A DNA stretch of 64,000 nucleotides from Typha latifolia (GCA_019914945.1 CM034106.1:9052001-9116000); one strand, 5' to 3'; counted from the stretch's first letter, positions 1 through 12,170 are shown. Notes: generated by a model not told the origin, from the sequence alone. Translations and numbers: made by a program.

Positions 1-166
1 TATTTTTAATATCCTTTTCAATCTCAACAAATTCATGGCATTTGAAACTCGTGATCCATTTCTCATTCGTCAGGTTACTGCAGTTTGCTGCGTTTGTTAT
101 ATATAAGATCTTTGAATCTAATTAGCATGTAATAGAGGAGGTGAAGTGACTTGGTCCTTGTTGCAG

Positions 167-307
167 GAACGTGAAAATCCAACTTTGACTGAGTGGGATC
201 GATTTGCACACAGAGAATACATTAGATTGTCCATGGAAGAAGATGGTGAAGATGCTTCAAATGGAAGCGGTGATGTTTGGGATGAATCACTCGAGGCTCC
301 CTTCTGA
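167..307 (+). CDS. Last exon of an unidentified plus-strand gene (partial)
   Basis: A TTGCAG acceptor ends at 166, and an open frame runs from 167 to a TGA at 305-307. It encodes 46 residues, beginning [18 protein letters not shown] and ending in an acidic Ser/Gly/Asp-rich tail that closes with DESLEAPF. The rest of the gene lies left of the window. A second in-phase exon could end at a CAG|GTTACT donor at 81, since the frame is open from position 2 to 81; that would make an 85-nt intron, but it is unproven. The domain is not firmly recognised. I have a vague impression of similarity to the acidic C-terminus of plastid pTAC12/HEMERA-type proteins, too weak to name it. The 3'UTR follows the stop. 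Confidence 0.6.
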   Translation, partial: ERENPTLTEWDRFAHREYIRLSMEEDGEDASNGSGDVWDESLEAPF

Positions 308-3300
308 ATTCAAACTAATGTGAGTAGATATTTTTCTATTGCTTGTTCTGTGCTTAACATTCACTTTATTCTTTTCTGAAAGAAAAAACTAGTTTTAACT
401 TCAATAGAAGGTCATTGTACGGTGTGTTATAATGATTTCATGGCATTAGGTGTTTTCTTTTGAAACCCTATCAGATAAGTGATTTACTATCCTGAATATG
501 CAAGAATCTCAGAAGTATCCATCATTAGCTCTTTGGTTAGTTTAGACAATACTGTACCTGGTTTAACCCTTAGACCACTGCCAACCCTAGTTCCCTCCTG
601 ATCTGAGGTATGTTTCTTCAAATTATCTGAGGTCCAGAAAGATAACTCTCTCAGAACTTGTGTCTTACTCATTTCCTTCCAGAGAACTGAATCTGGATAA
701 GATTGATGTAATGTCTCATCCAGTATCCTGGTACTAAGAAATCAATAGCTAAGAATTACTCAACAAAATCTTTTGTACAAGTAACTACTTGTCTGATCAG
801 GTTAAAGACAAGCATGTGAATAACTTGGGTCTTCATGTATCATTCTATAGGAAAAGGAAGACCACTCAGAAGAAAAGTTACAAAGGTAAACAATATTTTG
901 TATTGCCTTTCATGCTTCATAAATATGATGTTAATGTCAGCTAGTGTATCCTGAACTGAAGTATACTTTATAGTTTATACATTTATGTAGATTATGTCAA
1001 AGATCATTTTTATCCTTAATTATGTTTAGCATGAAAGTTGAATCAATTACATATGAAGCATATTAACCAGTCATTTTGGAGGGAGAGAAGCTAACTAGCT
1101 ATGTAGAAACATTCTGCGTGTTAATTATTCCAACGAAGTAAATGTTGCTTTCCTTCCAAGTCAGCCAAGTCGACCTGTAATAACTTCAGGTTTCAGCCTT
1201 CTTGCTTTTGACCATATCTGTAAGGATACTTTATATTTGAGGACATCCGAAGCAAAGGCAACTCTGACCCATCAGAATGGTACTTAAAAGATCACCTATC
1301 AATTCAAAACTAACTGAAGCTGATTCCTGAATCTGACCGATATTGTAGAGAAAGATAGAACGCGTAGTTTTACTAGTTAAGGGGTTTATCTATATTGAAG
1401 GCTTTATCCTATCAGCAATGCTGTCATGTGCTTCTGATATTTGGTTCTTTCTAATTTCTTGCCATCGGCAGCTCTTAATTTCCTGACGATAGTTGGTCCT
1501 ATGGATGCTAGCCTAAAGCTGGCCAAAAGCAGCTATATAAGGTGCATGGAGTACCCTTGAGAGGATATTGGCGGCAGCATGTCTCACTGATGATGAATTA
1601 CAAATTCATGCAGGTCTACTTTGACACTGTACATCCTTCAGCTGTTCCAATTTTTGCTTCCCGTGCAAAGCAATTAACATCCACAAACGGTTAGCAAAGC
1701 ACCTGAATAATGTCAAATGATGCTGAGTATTGGGGGCTCCCCCTGATCCTTTTCTGTGCTGATAATCAGGCTAGAAATTATCTGTTATTTAATTACTTGG
1801 CCTAAATTTTGGGGAAAGAATAATTTATGTGTGGCTGCTGTGTCCTTTTTCTTGCTCTAATCTCCCAAGGAACAGTCTGTATGTGTGTGCTGGTGATTGC
1901 AGTTTTAGTTTCCACTGGCATGTATTTCCGGTCCACTTGATTTGCCCTGATCGTTTCTGTACTTTGTTTGTTATGTTGCTTGAAATTATTGGAGAGCTTA
2001 TGGCAAGAATCTATTATTCGCCTGTTGTTGAACTTCTTAACTTTGGTTAGGGGACTAACATCCGAAAGTATATCATTTAATGGCAGTGTACCTTTGGATT
2101 ATGTCGATTTATAGTAAGCTTTTGTTTTGTTTCCAAGTGATACGAATTGCTTCTTACAAGGAGGGTAATATCATTCTCCGTACTCAAATGTTTGAATATC
2201 ATCTTAATTCACACGACGACCAACTGAAGTAGGTTGTACGCGTGTATAATTGATTCCCTGTTGTAAGGTTGGCTTTGTCCTTGTATTTTGTCATTCTGTT
2301 CTGCATGTAGAACTATGAAGGAAATTTCTCTTGTCAGTTTTCCAACGTTAACTCTGATCACCAAATATTAGAGTACTCTGGCTTTCTGTGAGTGGACACT
2401 TCTTTTCGAACCCATAGGCGCTTTGATTGCCAATATTTCTCGGCAATTGATAAATTGTAAGATGACCAAACTACTCTATCTAAAAATCATACTATATTTT
2501 TATGAAAATAATTGAGTCTTTTTATATACTAAGTTAGTCGTCGTTAATTCCTGCACAGAAATTTGAAGTATATAAGAGTAAGTTTTAACACCTTGGTACA
2601 AATTCCTGCACAGAAATTTCAAAGGCCTCTATAATGATCAACTACTTTCTCCTGGCCAATATTTTCTACAACCTTAAAGCAGTGGGTCAAGAAAGAGAGA
2701 AGACAGAAAAATGAGCCCTGTTACTGTCTTGTGCTCATGCTATTAATGAGTGTTCTTAAGCTTGAAAAATCAAATTCGAGGAGTCCACTTACTAGCGAAG
2801 GCTACGTTGAGCATCAAATTTTTCACTCAAACCGGAGAACATTACAGTGTATAAGAATTCAAAGGTCACACCATGTATTCTCTACAATGTCCTGGTTCAG
2901 GTTCTACAGTGGAAAATGATTCTGGAAATTTGGAACTCCAAATGCTACAAAAGAAACTGCATGTAGTTGTTTCAGTTAGTCACTGTTATCTGCAATGTGC
3001 AAGCCAAGTAAAAATTGCAAAAAAACTGTTTAGATTTCTTCTATATCTCTCTTAGACAACAAGTATGCAAGCATACATAACAGTTACTACACTGATAGTA
3101 ATCGCAGACAAGAGAACTCGAATAATGTAAGAGAAGAGCATGCCCAGATACATACATCTACCAACCAACCTTCCGTTGTAAGTGGAGTATGCCAAGCCTT
3201 CTCTGCATCCACTCCAACAGGTATAAACTTTGGGAAGGTCTGACAGCAATAGGATTCTCCATATCATGCTTTTGATGGGACAAAGCATCACGCCTAGTTT

Positions 3301-3433
3301 GATTGCCCACAGATCAATTTGGTTATATTTAATACTTTTTTATCGAAATGTTGTATGTGCATAATATAGTCTTATTGTCTAGCAGATTAGTCAATGGATA
3401 CTCGATTGTGGCATATTTTTCTCTCTTTTTTTA
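308..3433. other. Non-coding stretch, 3'UTR then intergenic
   Basis: I see no gene here. The first few hundred bases are presumably the 3'UTR of the preceding gene. Small items are a 19-bp direct repeat (AATTCCTGCACAGAAATTT) at 2546-2564 and 2601-2619, and a segment near 957-980 sharing about 22 bases with 34419-34441. The short open frames have no recognisable domains. Confidence 0.6.
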
Positions 3434-3912
3434 GAAAAATTTACATAAAACATCCTACCTTGTATAAAATTATGATTTACACTTTGTATTTTTACTATTT
3501 GTAAATCGAGACCTATGATTTAGTATATATGTGCAGAAAATTCTGTTAGTTAAACTTAACCAAACACCTAAATTAAGTTAACTATACTAGAAAAATTATA
3601 AAAATATCTTCAACTAACTTATATTTACCCAATCGGTACTCAATTCAACCAAACTCAACTTAACATAATCCAACCCAATACAACTCAATCCAACATAACC
3701 TAATTCGATTCAACCCAAAGGTATTTTTAGCCATTTTTTAAAAAATAATTAAATTTGATAGAATATTCTCATCTGCCCGAATAGTGTTAGATCAAATTAA
3801 ACTCAGAATATTTTTTTTGTACATATTCACTAAATTATAGGTCTCAATTTATAAATTATAAAATATAAATCACAAATTCATTAAAATTAAGTGTGTTATA
3901 TGTAAATTTTCC
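3434..3912. mobile_element. Foldback (long-TIR) MITE-like element
   Basis: The left arm (about 3434-3550) and the reverse complement of the right arm (about 3795-3912) align over roughly 115 bases. Shared blocks include AAAATTTACAT, TGATTTA, GAGACCTAT and ATTTAGT. The middle carries CCAACCCAA-like simple sequence. There is no coding capacity and I could not define a target-site duplication. It sits about 500 bp upstream of the dCTP pyrophosphatase start. The long arms and AT-rich body fit a non-autonomous foldback DNA element; the superfamily is unresolved. Confidence 0.7.
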
Positions 3913-4245
3913 TTTCCTTTTAAAAAAAAAATAGTGGAGCTAATCACCGTCGAATCGAACATTCAGCTGATGAGGCCTCCACGGGATAGCATATTTTAAT
4001 TAATGAATAATACTCCATTGGTTTCAACGTGCACTATCTTGTGAATTTATCCGTTACTCTTCCCTAAAAAGGGCAATCCACGTGTCCTTATTTTTTATGA
4101 AAAAATTCCTATGTAGAAGATTCATTAATGTTCTTAGTCTTCTGATACACAAATTAAAAGGGGGAATAGAAAGAGCCTAAAGTTGGGGAATTGAGATGTA
4201 CCAGTACCGTCGTTCCCACTATTAAGTACAACAAAGAGAGCTCCA

Positions 4246-4255
4246 TATATAAATA
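4246..4255 (+). promoter_or_regulatory. Probable TATA box of the dCTP pyrophosphatase gene
   Basis: TATATAAATA lies about 160 bases before the ATG at 4412, which predicts transcription starting near 4280 and a 5'UTR of about 130 bases. This is a sequence match only. Confidence 0.45.
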
Positions 4256-4411
4256 TATAAAGTTTTTGAAGTAAAGGTTACCCAGTACCATATCATCCTC
4301 CCCATAACACCAAATCCCACCATATCTTTCAATTAATTCCATTCTTGTGATCTCCTCCTCATTTGCTTATTTATTTGTTTATTTATTCCCAAAGGAGGGA
4401 TTTGAGTAGGC

Positions 4412-6907
4412 ATGGAGGGAGAAGAGAAGCAGGAGAGAATGGAGAAGGAAAAGGGGGAGGAGGTGAAGGATGTGAGCCTCAAAGAGCTCTCAAAGAAGCT
4501 TGAGGAGTTTGCCAAGGAGAGGGATTGGGATCAATACCACAGCCCTAGGAATCTGCTGCTTGCCATGGTTAGCTAAATATACTTCTCTTCTTTTATTTCT
4601 TCAAAATAGGACTGTTATATTGCTTCATGGTACTGTTGAATGATTAAATTATTAGTATTATTATTAACTGCATCTGTTTTATTGAAGATCCTCAAATTTT
4701 ATTAGCTCATGTGTAGAACTGCCCATGAATGCCAAAAGATGCTTTACTTCAATCGAGTTGCAAAAGTGATTGCACAACAATCTGCATCTGTTTGTACAGA
4801 TTTGTTCTGTTCCTTATTTTGTTTGACCAATTCCTGTTAAAGAGATCTTCAATCGGAGAAGATATCTTTCTGACTTTTGTCAGAATGTTTTGCAATTTCT
4901 TTTTCTGAAGGAAGATTAGCATAGTCAGTCACATGATTTAACATTACAGTATCATGTTCTTCATTCTCAAATAGGCATCCAAGGAGAACCATCGAGAAAA
5001 ATATTTCAGTCGGATATGTTGTCATAGTCTTCTTCTTTTTTTCACTTTTATCAGCTGAATGATTCTCAAAACACTTGTTCATTGTCTTTTGTAACCTAGT
5101 AGATCCCTTAGAACAAGAAACTTTTTGTCTGTCACAAGATTGCTATGCTGAATTGTCCTCTTAAGGTATCTATCTTGGTCTCAGTTCAGTCCATTGTCTT
5201 AAGTTTGACTCCCGTTTGAAATATTTCCGTGTAAAGATGGATAGTAATTCGAAAGAGAGGAGTACCAATTACCAAAGTGATCCTGACTCTTACATTGATA
5301 TTCGAAAATGGCAAGTGTAAACAGTAAACCTATAATTTGTGGTGATAAGAGCAAGTTGTAGAGATGGTAACGTCTTTATTGGCCATGCCTCTTCTGAAAA
5401 TGGTCTATAAAATCTTACAGTGATCTTACCCACTATGCATTCCCCTCCCAAAAAGATGGCCTATAATATCTTACAGTGATCTTATCCATTATGCATGCCA
5501 ATTTAGGTGCAAGCAGTCAAGCAGATCGTCTGCAGCCATCTGCTGGAACTTCCTGTACTTGGTGGCAGGATTGGCTACGTAATCAATTAAAAATCTTTCA
5601 AAACTCTCTCACTTTAAACTTCTGGATGATTTGGCATCCAATCAGGAGGTACCATGTACCTCAGTAGGAGGAAAGAGGTGCACACAATCTGCTGCCTTGA
5701 TATTTGTTTTCCTAAGTGGGCGACACTGACTGTTGGAAAAAAGAAACAAAGAAGATCAGAATTAACTTGTGGTCATGTTTAATGACCTATTTGAGTTGGT
5801 TTGAGAACAGGATATCTAGTTGCATGACTTTAAAGTGGGAAAAATCTATAATTTCACTAGAAGCTAATGTCAGTGTTTCTAGGCTACTTTATGCACAGGA
5901 TTTTGTTTAACCAACCTTGTGTATGCTCTTTATGACATTCATACATTTGGGTAAGACATGTCTCTCATTTTGGTGTAGTTTGGTACATAAAAAGAATGAT
6001 ATTATATTCTTATGAATCAAATGACTTGTAGTGAGGGGAAATTTTTCAAAGTTTTGGATCAAGGAGCTTAGATGTTACTGTACACATTCTTATTTCACCC
6101 ATCACAGATTCATTGAACAATTTATGTTTTGTGATATCAACGTGAGCTTAATCATAAATATGGATTAGAATTAGATTACTGGACTGATGGTTTTCTTTTT
6201 TCTGATACTAGACTGTAATTTTGTAGTTTTCTTACATATTACCCATCAGACTGATTGCCAGGTCCAGGGTAAAAAATCTAGTTAATAAACAGGTTTGCAC
6301 TTATGGTAAGGTGGTTTGTTCCAGCCAATTATAATAATGTTAACAATTCATGACAAAATCTAATGATTTCACTGTAGCATTTGAGCTTGGATTTACAAAT
6401 CTAATAATTCTCCATTTGAAAGAATATTCCGACATGAATTGCTCTGTTTTGATGTAGGTGTTAAGATATATCAATCTTGCATTAATTTCCTCACTTCTCC
6501 AGGATGGTCTGCAAGTATCTTTAATTCTTTATTTGTATTAGCATATCAAACAGCTCAGGAACTGAGATTTTTGTTGAAATTACCCGTACTTGTCTAAGCT
6601 TAACCAATAAATACATAAAATAGAATCTTTTATCTTTTATGCACAAGCTTTTGAATGAAGCTGTGCCATTGTATGATAGGTTGGTGAAGTTGGAGAGCTC
6701 TCAGAAATATTCATGTGGAAGGGAGAAGTGGAAAGAGGTCTACCAAATTGGAAGGAATCAGACATGGAGCACCTCGGGGAAGAGCTTTCTGATGTCTTGC
6801 TGTATCTGATAAGATTAGCTGACATATGCGGTATTGATCTTGGAGATGCTGCTACCAAAAAGATGGTTAAAAATGCCATCAAATATCCTCCTCCCAAGAT
6901 TACTTAA
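4412..6907 (+). CDS. DCTPP1: dCTP pyrophosphatase 1-like (MazG-family NTP pyrophosphohydrolase)
   Basis: Two coding exons, 4412-4567 and 6680-6907, are joined in phase 0 across a 2.1-kb GT-AG intron and give 127 residues. The family hydrolyses dCTP and modified dCTP to the monophosphate and pyrophosphate, cleaning the nucleotide pool. An N-terminal charged helix (about residues 1-35) is followed by the RDWDQYHSPRNLLLAM block. After the splice come the MazG metal-binding motifs: GEVGELSE (E55, E58) and the EELSD helix (E87, D90). The length is close to plant and animal homologues. The start is the first ATG of the open frame, preceded by a TATA-like box. The intron splits the protein exactly between NLLLAM and VGEVGE, and the second exon reads through to PPPKIT and a TAA. 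An ORF inside the intron (5476-5667) is not part of the gene. A tRNA gene starts about 100 bp downstream. Confidence 0.92.
5400..5500. repeat. Two-copy tandem repeat in the dCTPP intron
   Basis: The segment beginning ATGGTCTATAAAATCTTACA at 5400 recurs with a few changes at 5456, giving a period of 56. The second copy fades after about 5497. This is a simple local duplication within the intron. Confidence 0.6.
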
Positions 6908-7012
6908 AAAAATTTCTGGGAGAAGGTTGACCGTTTGCTAAGACTTGGAATAAAGTTGACCTTTGGAATTATCTGTTTCCATTTACCATTTTATAATTAG
7001 AAACAACATACA

Positions 7013-7086
7013 GGCCTATTAGCTCAGTTGGTTAGAGCGTCGTGCTAATAACGCGAAGGTCGCAGGTTCGAGACCTGCATGGGCCA
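7013..7086 (+). tRNA. tRNA-Ile (anticodon AAT)
   Basis: This is a complete 74-nt cloverleaf. The acceptor GGCCTAT (7013-7019) pairs with ATGGGCC (7079-7085), with one G-U, and the discriminator is A at 7086. The D-arm is GCTCAGTTGGTTAGAGC. The anticodon stem TCGTG/CGCGA closes the loop CTAATAA, with AAT at 7047-7049. The T-arm is GCAGG-TTCGAGA-CCTGC. Both internal Pol III promoters are intact (A box TAGCTCAGTTGG, B box GGTTCGAGACC). There is no intron. CCA is not encoded, as expected in a eukaryotic nucleus. The run of T residues just downstream makes it look functional. Confidence 0.97.
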
Positions 7087-7096
7087 TTTTCTTTTC
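7087..7096 (+). terminator. RNA polymerase III terminator of the tRNA
   Basis: TTTTCTTTT follows the discriminator base directly, the usual oligo-T stop signal for Pol III. Confidence 0.75.
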
Positions 7097-7145
7097 CAAA
7101 GCCAGTTTTTGCGAGAGAACTCGAGAAGTTCATTTCGATATCTAA

Positions 7146-7168
7146 AGAGAGAGAGAGAGAGAGAGAGA
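7146..7168. repeat. (AG)n microsatellite
   Basis: An uninterrupted AG dinucleotide run. Confidence 0.95.
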
Positions 7169-7310
7169 AACTATTTCATTCATCCAAATATTTTTTCTCA
7201 CATATATTTATAATTTTAAGATCCCTTGGCTTTGTTGCCACTGGTTTCTTGTTACAATCTTTTACAACAGTAAGAAAGGACCAGTTTTCTATAGATACTT
7301 TTGGCATTAA

Positions 7311-7335
7311 TATATATATATATATATATATATAT
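7311..7335. repeat. (TA)n microsatellite
   Basis: An uninterrupted TA dinucleotide run. Confidence 0.95.
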
Positions 7336-8543
7336 CTTTTCCTCTTTCCTCTTTCCTCCTTTCAAATTAATACTTTCTGAAAGCCCTTCTAATAAATCTT
7401 TAGCCTAGTTTCTTACAAGGAACGTTTGGCAAGAAATATTTGAAAGAAAGAAAAAAAAATTGTTCTAAAACTTTTTCTTCTGTGAGGAGCAAATCAAGTA
7501 CACTGTACACACTACCGAGTAGAAAACTTAAAAGCATCCCAGAATTAGTTCTCTTTTCCAGTTTTAACCCTGCACAAACTCCATTAACATCAAAATATTC
7601 GAAGGTCATTTTCGTCAATTTACTGTTAACTGTTATTTAAGGGGGAGGGGAAGACTTCCCGCCATCTCTACGACTGCTTCCTTGCGCCATTTGCGCCGAA
7701 ACCAACTGAATGGAAAAAAAAAAAAAAAGACGAGGAAAATTATAATTTAAAATTTTAAAAAAAATTCTCCCTAAAAAATCTTGAACCTCTCAATTAGCCG
7801 TGTTCCATCACAAAGGTGGCAATAACTAACTAAACTGTTACCTTAGGAAGTTGGGAAACAAAGATGACAAGGGCTTTAGATGGAATACAGCAATTGGATT
7901 CTTATTCTATTCTGCTTCAGATTCAAGAAATAACCTTATTGAGAAGATATTTTAGATACTTTTAATTGGTTTTTATGAGAAGGATCTAAAGAAAGGCAGG
8001 GTGTTGTTCCATTATCGAAGTTTGAAAAGAATTTGTAGAGAATTCGGAGTCGCCTTGCGGCATTTTGGCAGGAAAGGTGATTTGAGCTTATGTTTACATT
8101 TTAATCACATATCCTTTATTGTCTTTCTCTTGATTTCTTTCTTTCTTCTCTTTTTCTTTTTGGATACTTCATATTGTTTCATTCATTTGGAGATCATGCT
8201 TGTTGGTTTTTGATTATTACTATGATCCTCATAGTTTAATGCCAAATTTTTAATTACTGTCTTTTGATTGTCGAGATTAATTAACTGGAGTTTTTCTTTT
8301 GTCCGATTCATCTTAATCTACTTTTTAAGAAGAATGATGAGAAGGATACTATCAAACTCTACAAGACAGCTAAATGTAGTTTTGCCACAACAATTTTTTA
8401 TTTTATTTTATTTTATTTTGAAATTTACTTGTGTTATTAATCATTACGATTCATTATTGCGATACAAAATTTAAATATTTTTCTTTATAAAAATTATGTA
8501 ACTCATTTTTATTTTTATTTATTTTTCAATCTTTGAAGGCCTC

Positions 8544-9348
8544 ATGGCTGCTAAGGTGAAGAAGGGCCTTCTAAAGCCCCTACGTTACCTATCTCATGTG
8601 TTCGGTATGCCAACTCTAATACGATCCGTTCGTTTACACTTCAACGGCTCAGATTTTCTCTTCCCCTTAATTGTAATAAATTTAATCGCAGATGGTAAAG
8701 AGCGCGAGCTGCAGATAGGATATCCGACGGATGTCGAACACGTGGCACATGTCGGATGGGACGGGCCAGATGTGAATGCCCCTAGCTGGGTAATTTTCCA
8801 GATAAAAAATTTGGACCGTTGGATTTTAATCTAAAGAATTGCGAATAATGTGAAAAATATTGTGGACAGATGAGAGAGTTCCACTCGGCCCCACTCAGCT
8901 CGACTCCCTTCGGTGAAGAAGGAAGAGAAAAGCCCATCGGAAACTTATGGGCCTCTCGAGGTTAGAAGCATCTAAATAAAAAACAAATAAGATAAAGTAT
9001 TCACTAATTTTATATCAAATATAACTTTTATCTTATTCCTCTTTATTATATATTTTATCGGACCTGAGGATGAAAAATTATGCTTGTAATGTTGGAATTA
9101 GATGTGGCTTCCATGCGCCCAGGCAAACTTTATTTGATATGCAGAAATTAATTTAAATAGTTTTGCTTATAAATCAAATATCCACAGAGATAAACTCACA
9201 TGGACTATTAGAAAGCCCTCCAATCCAAGAAACAGCGAGACCCCGGCGATCTAGGCGACACAAATCTGATGCAATTATAGCCAGAGATCGTCAACACCGA
9301 AGGAGATCCAAGGGCTCAGGAGAGAGTCCTTACGACGGTCAAGATTGA
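8544..9348 (+). CDS. ROP-interactive CRIB motif protein (RIC family, short type)
   Basis: Four exons are inferred: 8544-8604, 8692-8789, 8870-8960 and 9212-9348, giving 128 residues and all in phase. RIC proteins are effectors that bind active ROP/RAC GTPases through a CRIB motif and steer cytoskeleton and membrane traffic in polar growth. Exon 1 gives the basic start MAAKVKKGLLKP; the codon for D21 is split by intron 1. Residues 29-44 are the CRIB core, I-G-Y-P-T-D-V followed by H37, H40, G42 and D44. The codon for W53 ends exon 2, and exon 3 continues with MREFHSAPLSS, a typical RIC continuation. Exon 4 is rich in Arg/Lys (RRSRRHKS) like other RIC tails. The last junction is the least certain: the acceptor CTATTAG has a poor pyrimidine tract. 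If that intron is kept, a TAG at 8963-8965 ends the protein after about 84 residues. Confidence 0.83.
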
Positions 9349-9355
9349 AGGAGGA

Positions 9356-9479
9356 GAATGATTTCCAGGTTATGTTAATCTTCCGGACATAATCAAGTGA
9401 GATGTAAGTAAGTAGCAGAATGATTTCCAGGTTATGTTAGTCTTCAGGGCATAATCAAGCGCTATGTAACTAAGTAGCA
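9356..9479. repeat. 62-bp tandem duplication just after the RIC stop
   Basis: GAATGATTTCCAGGTTATGT begins at 9356 and again at 9418. The two 62-base units differ at about ten positions and probably lie in the RIC 3'UTR. Confidence 0.85.
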
Positions 9480-10739
9480 CAGTGGTACATCTAAGTTGAT
9501 CAACAACACAACTCACAGTATTGATCTATATGTGAAGATGGACTTATTTCTTTAACATAGATATTCTCATGATCTATGCATCTGGACTTTCACTGATGTT
9601 TGCAATTATATTGATATGCTGCATAGTTCTAGTTACACAACTTCTGAATACACAAGTTAAAAAAGAAAAAAAATACAAACCAGCCAGATTGCCATGACTA
9701 GTATTGCTTGATATCAAGAAATAGACAACTGAGAGTGCACTACTATTGGAACATCTGTACCTGTATAATTATGGCAATAGTAGGTTGAACCAAGCTCACA
9801 AAAAGAAATCAGTTGCACAGAAAAGCCAGGAAAATAGGTGCTTACTATAGTAGATGTTGCAAAATGGGATGCGAATTGGAAAGCTATACTCATGCAGGGA
9901 TGTTAGTTGGAAAGCAATTTCATGCAAAGTTTCCATTTCTGGTTGCTTCATGAGTGCTAGGATAAGCATACAGGAGGAAAAAAGATGCCTCTAAACTGCT
10001 TCAAACTACCCACAAAGGCACACCCGCTGACTATAGTCGACTTTTGACAAGCATGTAAAGAGAAATCTTAAAGAAGGTGACAACATAGTAAATAACCTGC
10101 AATATATCTTTAAGAATGAAATAACAATTACCAAACATTTCTTTTCATTTTATCAGTAACAAAAAAATTTCCATACGATGTAAAGTAGGATATCCAATCT
10201 CAATATATTGCTGGATATCGAAGAACTGCACCTCTGATCAATGGTGGAAAAAGATATTTATACAGTGTTAAGAACTAAATCTACGAAAAAAAAAAAATCA
10301 GCATGAACTGCAACTTAGAAGACAGAGATGTCGCTGACAAACCTCTCTTACTGATTCAGTTATATAACAAAAAGGGGGACAAGAAATTCCAGCCTGTACA
10401 GATACTTGCATAAGCTCCAAATACCTGCATAAGCACCAACAGAAGACGTCCACCAATGCTAACAGTCTTATAGATCTCTCTCCAGCTGAAGATGACAAAA
10501 CTCTGCTAAAAGAGTCTTCTCAAGTTGGAAGTGCACATCAAATATAGACCCTGACACCACCAGTTCCATGAATAAGATAATTTGGCTAGACTGCCATTCT
10601 TATTGAACAGAAGAAAAAAAAAATATCTCTGCGACATGCCAATATTTTTTATAATTCTCTTGCAATATTGTTTATGTTGTGATACTCTAGCTTTTACATT
10701 TGGACCACATCCAAGGCAATGTAGGAAACAAGTAGAACC

Positions 10740-10969
10740 CATACAACATCAAAATCATACATTAAAAGAAAACAGAAAGCATCTCTACAGTAAGCAGCAG
10801 TTGGAACTTGGAAAGCAGACAGAATATCAAGTACAACAAAACAGCTGCATTTATCATACAACATCAAAATCATACATTACAAGAAAACAGAAAGCATCTC
10901 TACAGTAAGCAGCAGTTGGAACTTGGAAAGCAGACAGAATATCAAGTACAATAAAACAGCTGCATTTAT
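10740..10969. repeat. 115-bp tandem duplication
   Basis: Units 10740-10854 and 10855-10969 differ at only about four positions (for example TTAAAAG against TTACAAG, and CAACAAAA against CAATAAAA), so the duplication is recent. Confidence 0.95.
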
Positions 10970-11339
10970 GAGAAAATGAGGCATACAACCTTCATCTCTA
11001 GGGTAAAAAGAGTTAACTTTATGTAGTTATAGCACTACATCCAATTGAAAATAGACTTGAACAAATGAATAATGTAGCAGAGTCTATCTTAATACTTTGA
11101 GCATAAAAAAGGTCAAAGCATCCCATTCCAGAGGTGCCATGCAAAAACATTATCAGTACAGTATCTTACTCAAGAGACTATCATACAAACACTTAAATAA
11201 AGTAGACTGACAAGGATTGTTATACATATATACATGATGTGCCTGGAAAGACAAAGCAAGGCTAGTTGCTCATCAAACAAATTTCTACATTATTATTATC
11301 AGATAGTTGTGTCTAGCTAGTTTACTTTGGTTGCAGAAC

Positions 11340-12170
11340 TCCACTCCAAAAATCTGCAATTAGTTCACTGGTCCATAGGTTGGTTCTTTGATTGAATAAA
11401 TCAGAATATTTCTGCAAAAAGAGATTCTGCCAACATTGAGGTATCACCTGGGGTAATAGTCGACAACTCCTCCCAGAAAAAGGAAAAAAAAAAAAAAAGA
11501 CTTATTCTACTCCAAATTTCTAAGTTATACTTGAAGACTTGATGTCCACAAAAGATTCTAATGCTGCATTATCCCCATCGTCCAAAATAATAACCAATGA
11601 CTAATTGTACTAAGACCTAGCATTGCCGCACCTAATAATAATTCTAAGGATGACTAATTGTGGTTATCCGAAATTTGACTCTAGATCCCTTCTTAAGGCA
11701 TCCAATAGCTGCACAATCTCCGCAGCCGGCACATCTGCAGTCTCCATCAGCTGAGAATATTCTGGATGGTGGTTCATGCTAGACCAACTACAACAAAAGG
11801 AGAGTCCAATGATTCCTTAACTTCATTCTGCATACCTATCACTTGTTCTCCAGCTTATATAGGTTAGTTGTCTTTAATTAAGTAAATTAGCATTTCTTTC
11901 CAAAAAGAGAATTGCCAACACCAAGGTACTATCTAAAGATAATATTTGATATTTGTTATACTCCTAGCTAAGACTTGATTTTGACTAAAGATAATAAGCC
12001 CGTGACCATGTGTAATGCCAGTTGTCCAAGGTATTGGGAGCACTGACTATTTGGACTAAAATCTAGCTTGTGTAATGCCCTCATTTGTGGTTATCCTTGG
12101 CCTTAGTCCAGCTCCTTTCTCGTGTAATCTACCACCACAGCACAACTGCAGTTTTCATTGCCTAAGGTCA
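11340..12170. repeat. Diverged tandem duplication, two copies of about 350-430 bp
   Basis: Copy A (about 11340-11770) and copy B (about 11830-12170) share blocks in the same order: AAAAAGAGA followed by TGCCAACA, then GACTTGAT, then TGACTA with GGACTAA or GTACTAA, then TGTGGTTATCC, and a CTGCAGT-rich end. Divergence is high, so the edges are approximate. Confidence 0.5.

Larger units (their letters stand above)
7100..8543. other. Non-coding stretch upstream of the RIC gene
   Basis: No gene is recognised. It holds an (AG)n run at 7146-7168, a (TA)n run at 7311-7335, short poly-A tracts, and presumably the promoter and 5'UTR of the RIC gene. The frame covering 7042-7380 overlaps the tRNA and these microsatellites and is not coding. 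Confidence 0.6.

Noticed and set aside
5476..5667. Possible extra exon within the dCTP pyrophosphatase intron
   Set aside because: The family sequence is continuous from NLLLAM to VGEVGE across the single intron, so no exon is needed between them.
7042..7380. 112-residue open frame
   Set aside because: It starts inside the tRNA gene and runs through AG and TA microsatellites.
10582..10908. 108-residue open frame
   Set aside because: Part of it is a 115-bp tandem duplication, and it shows no domain or codon pattern of a gene.
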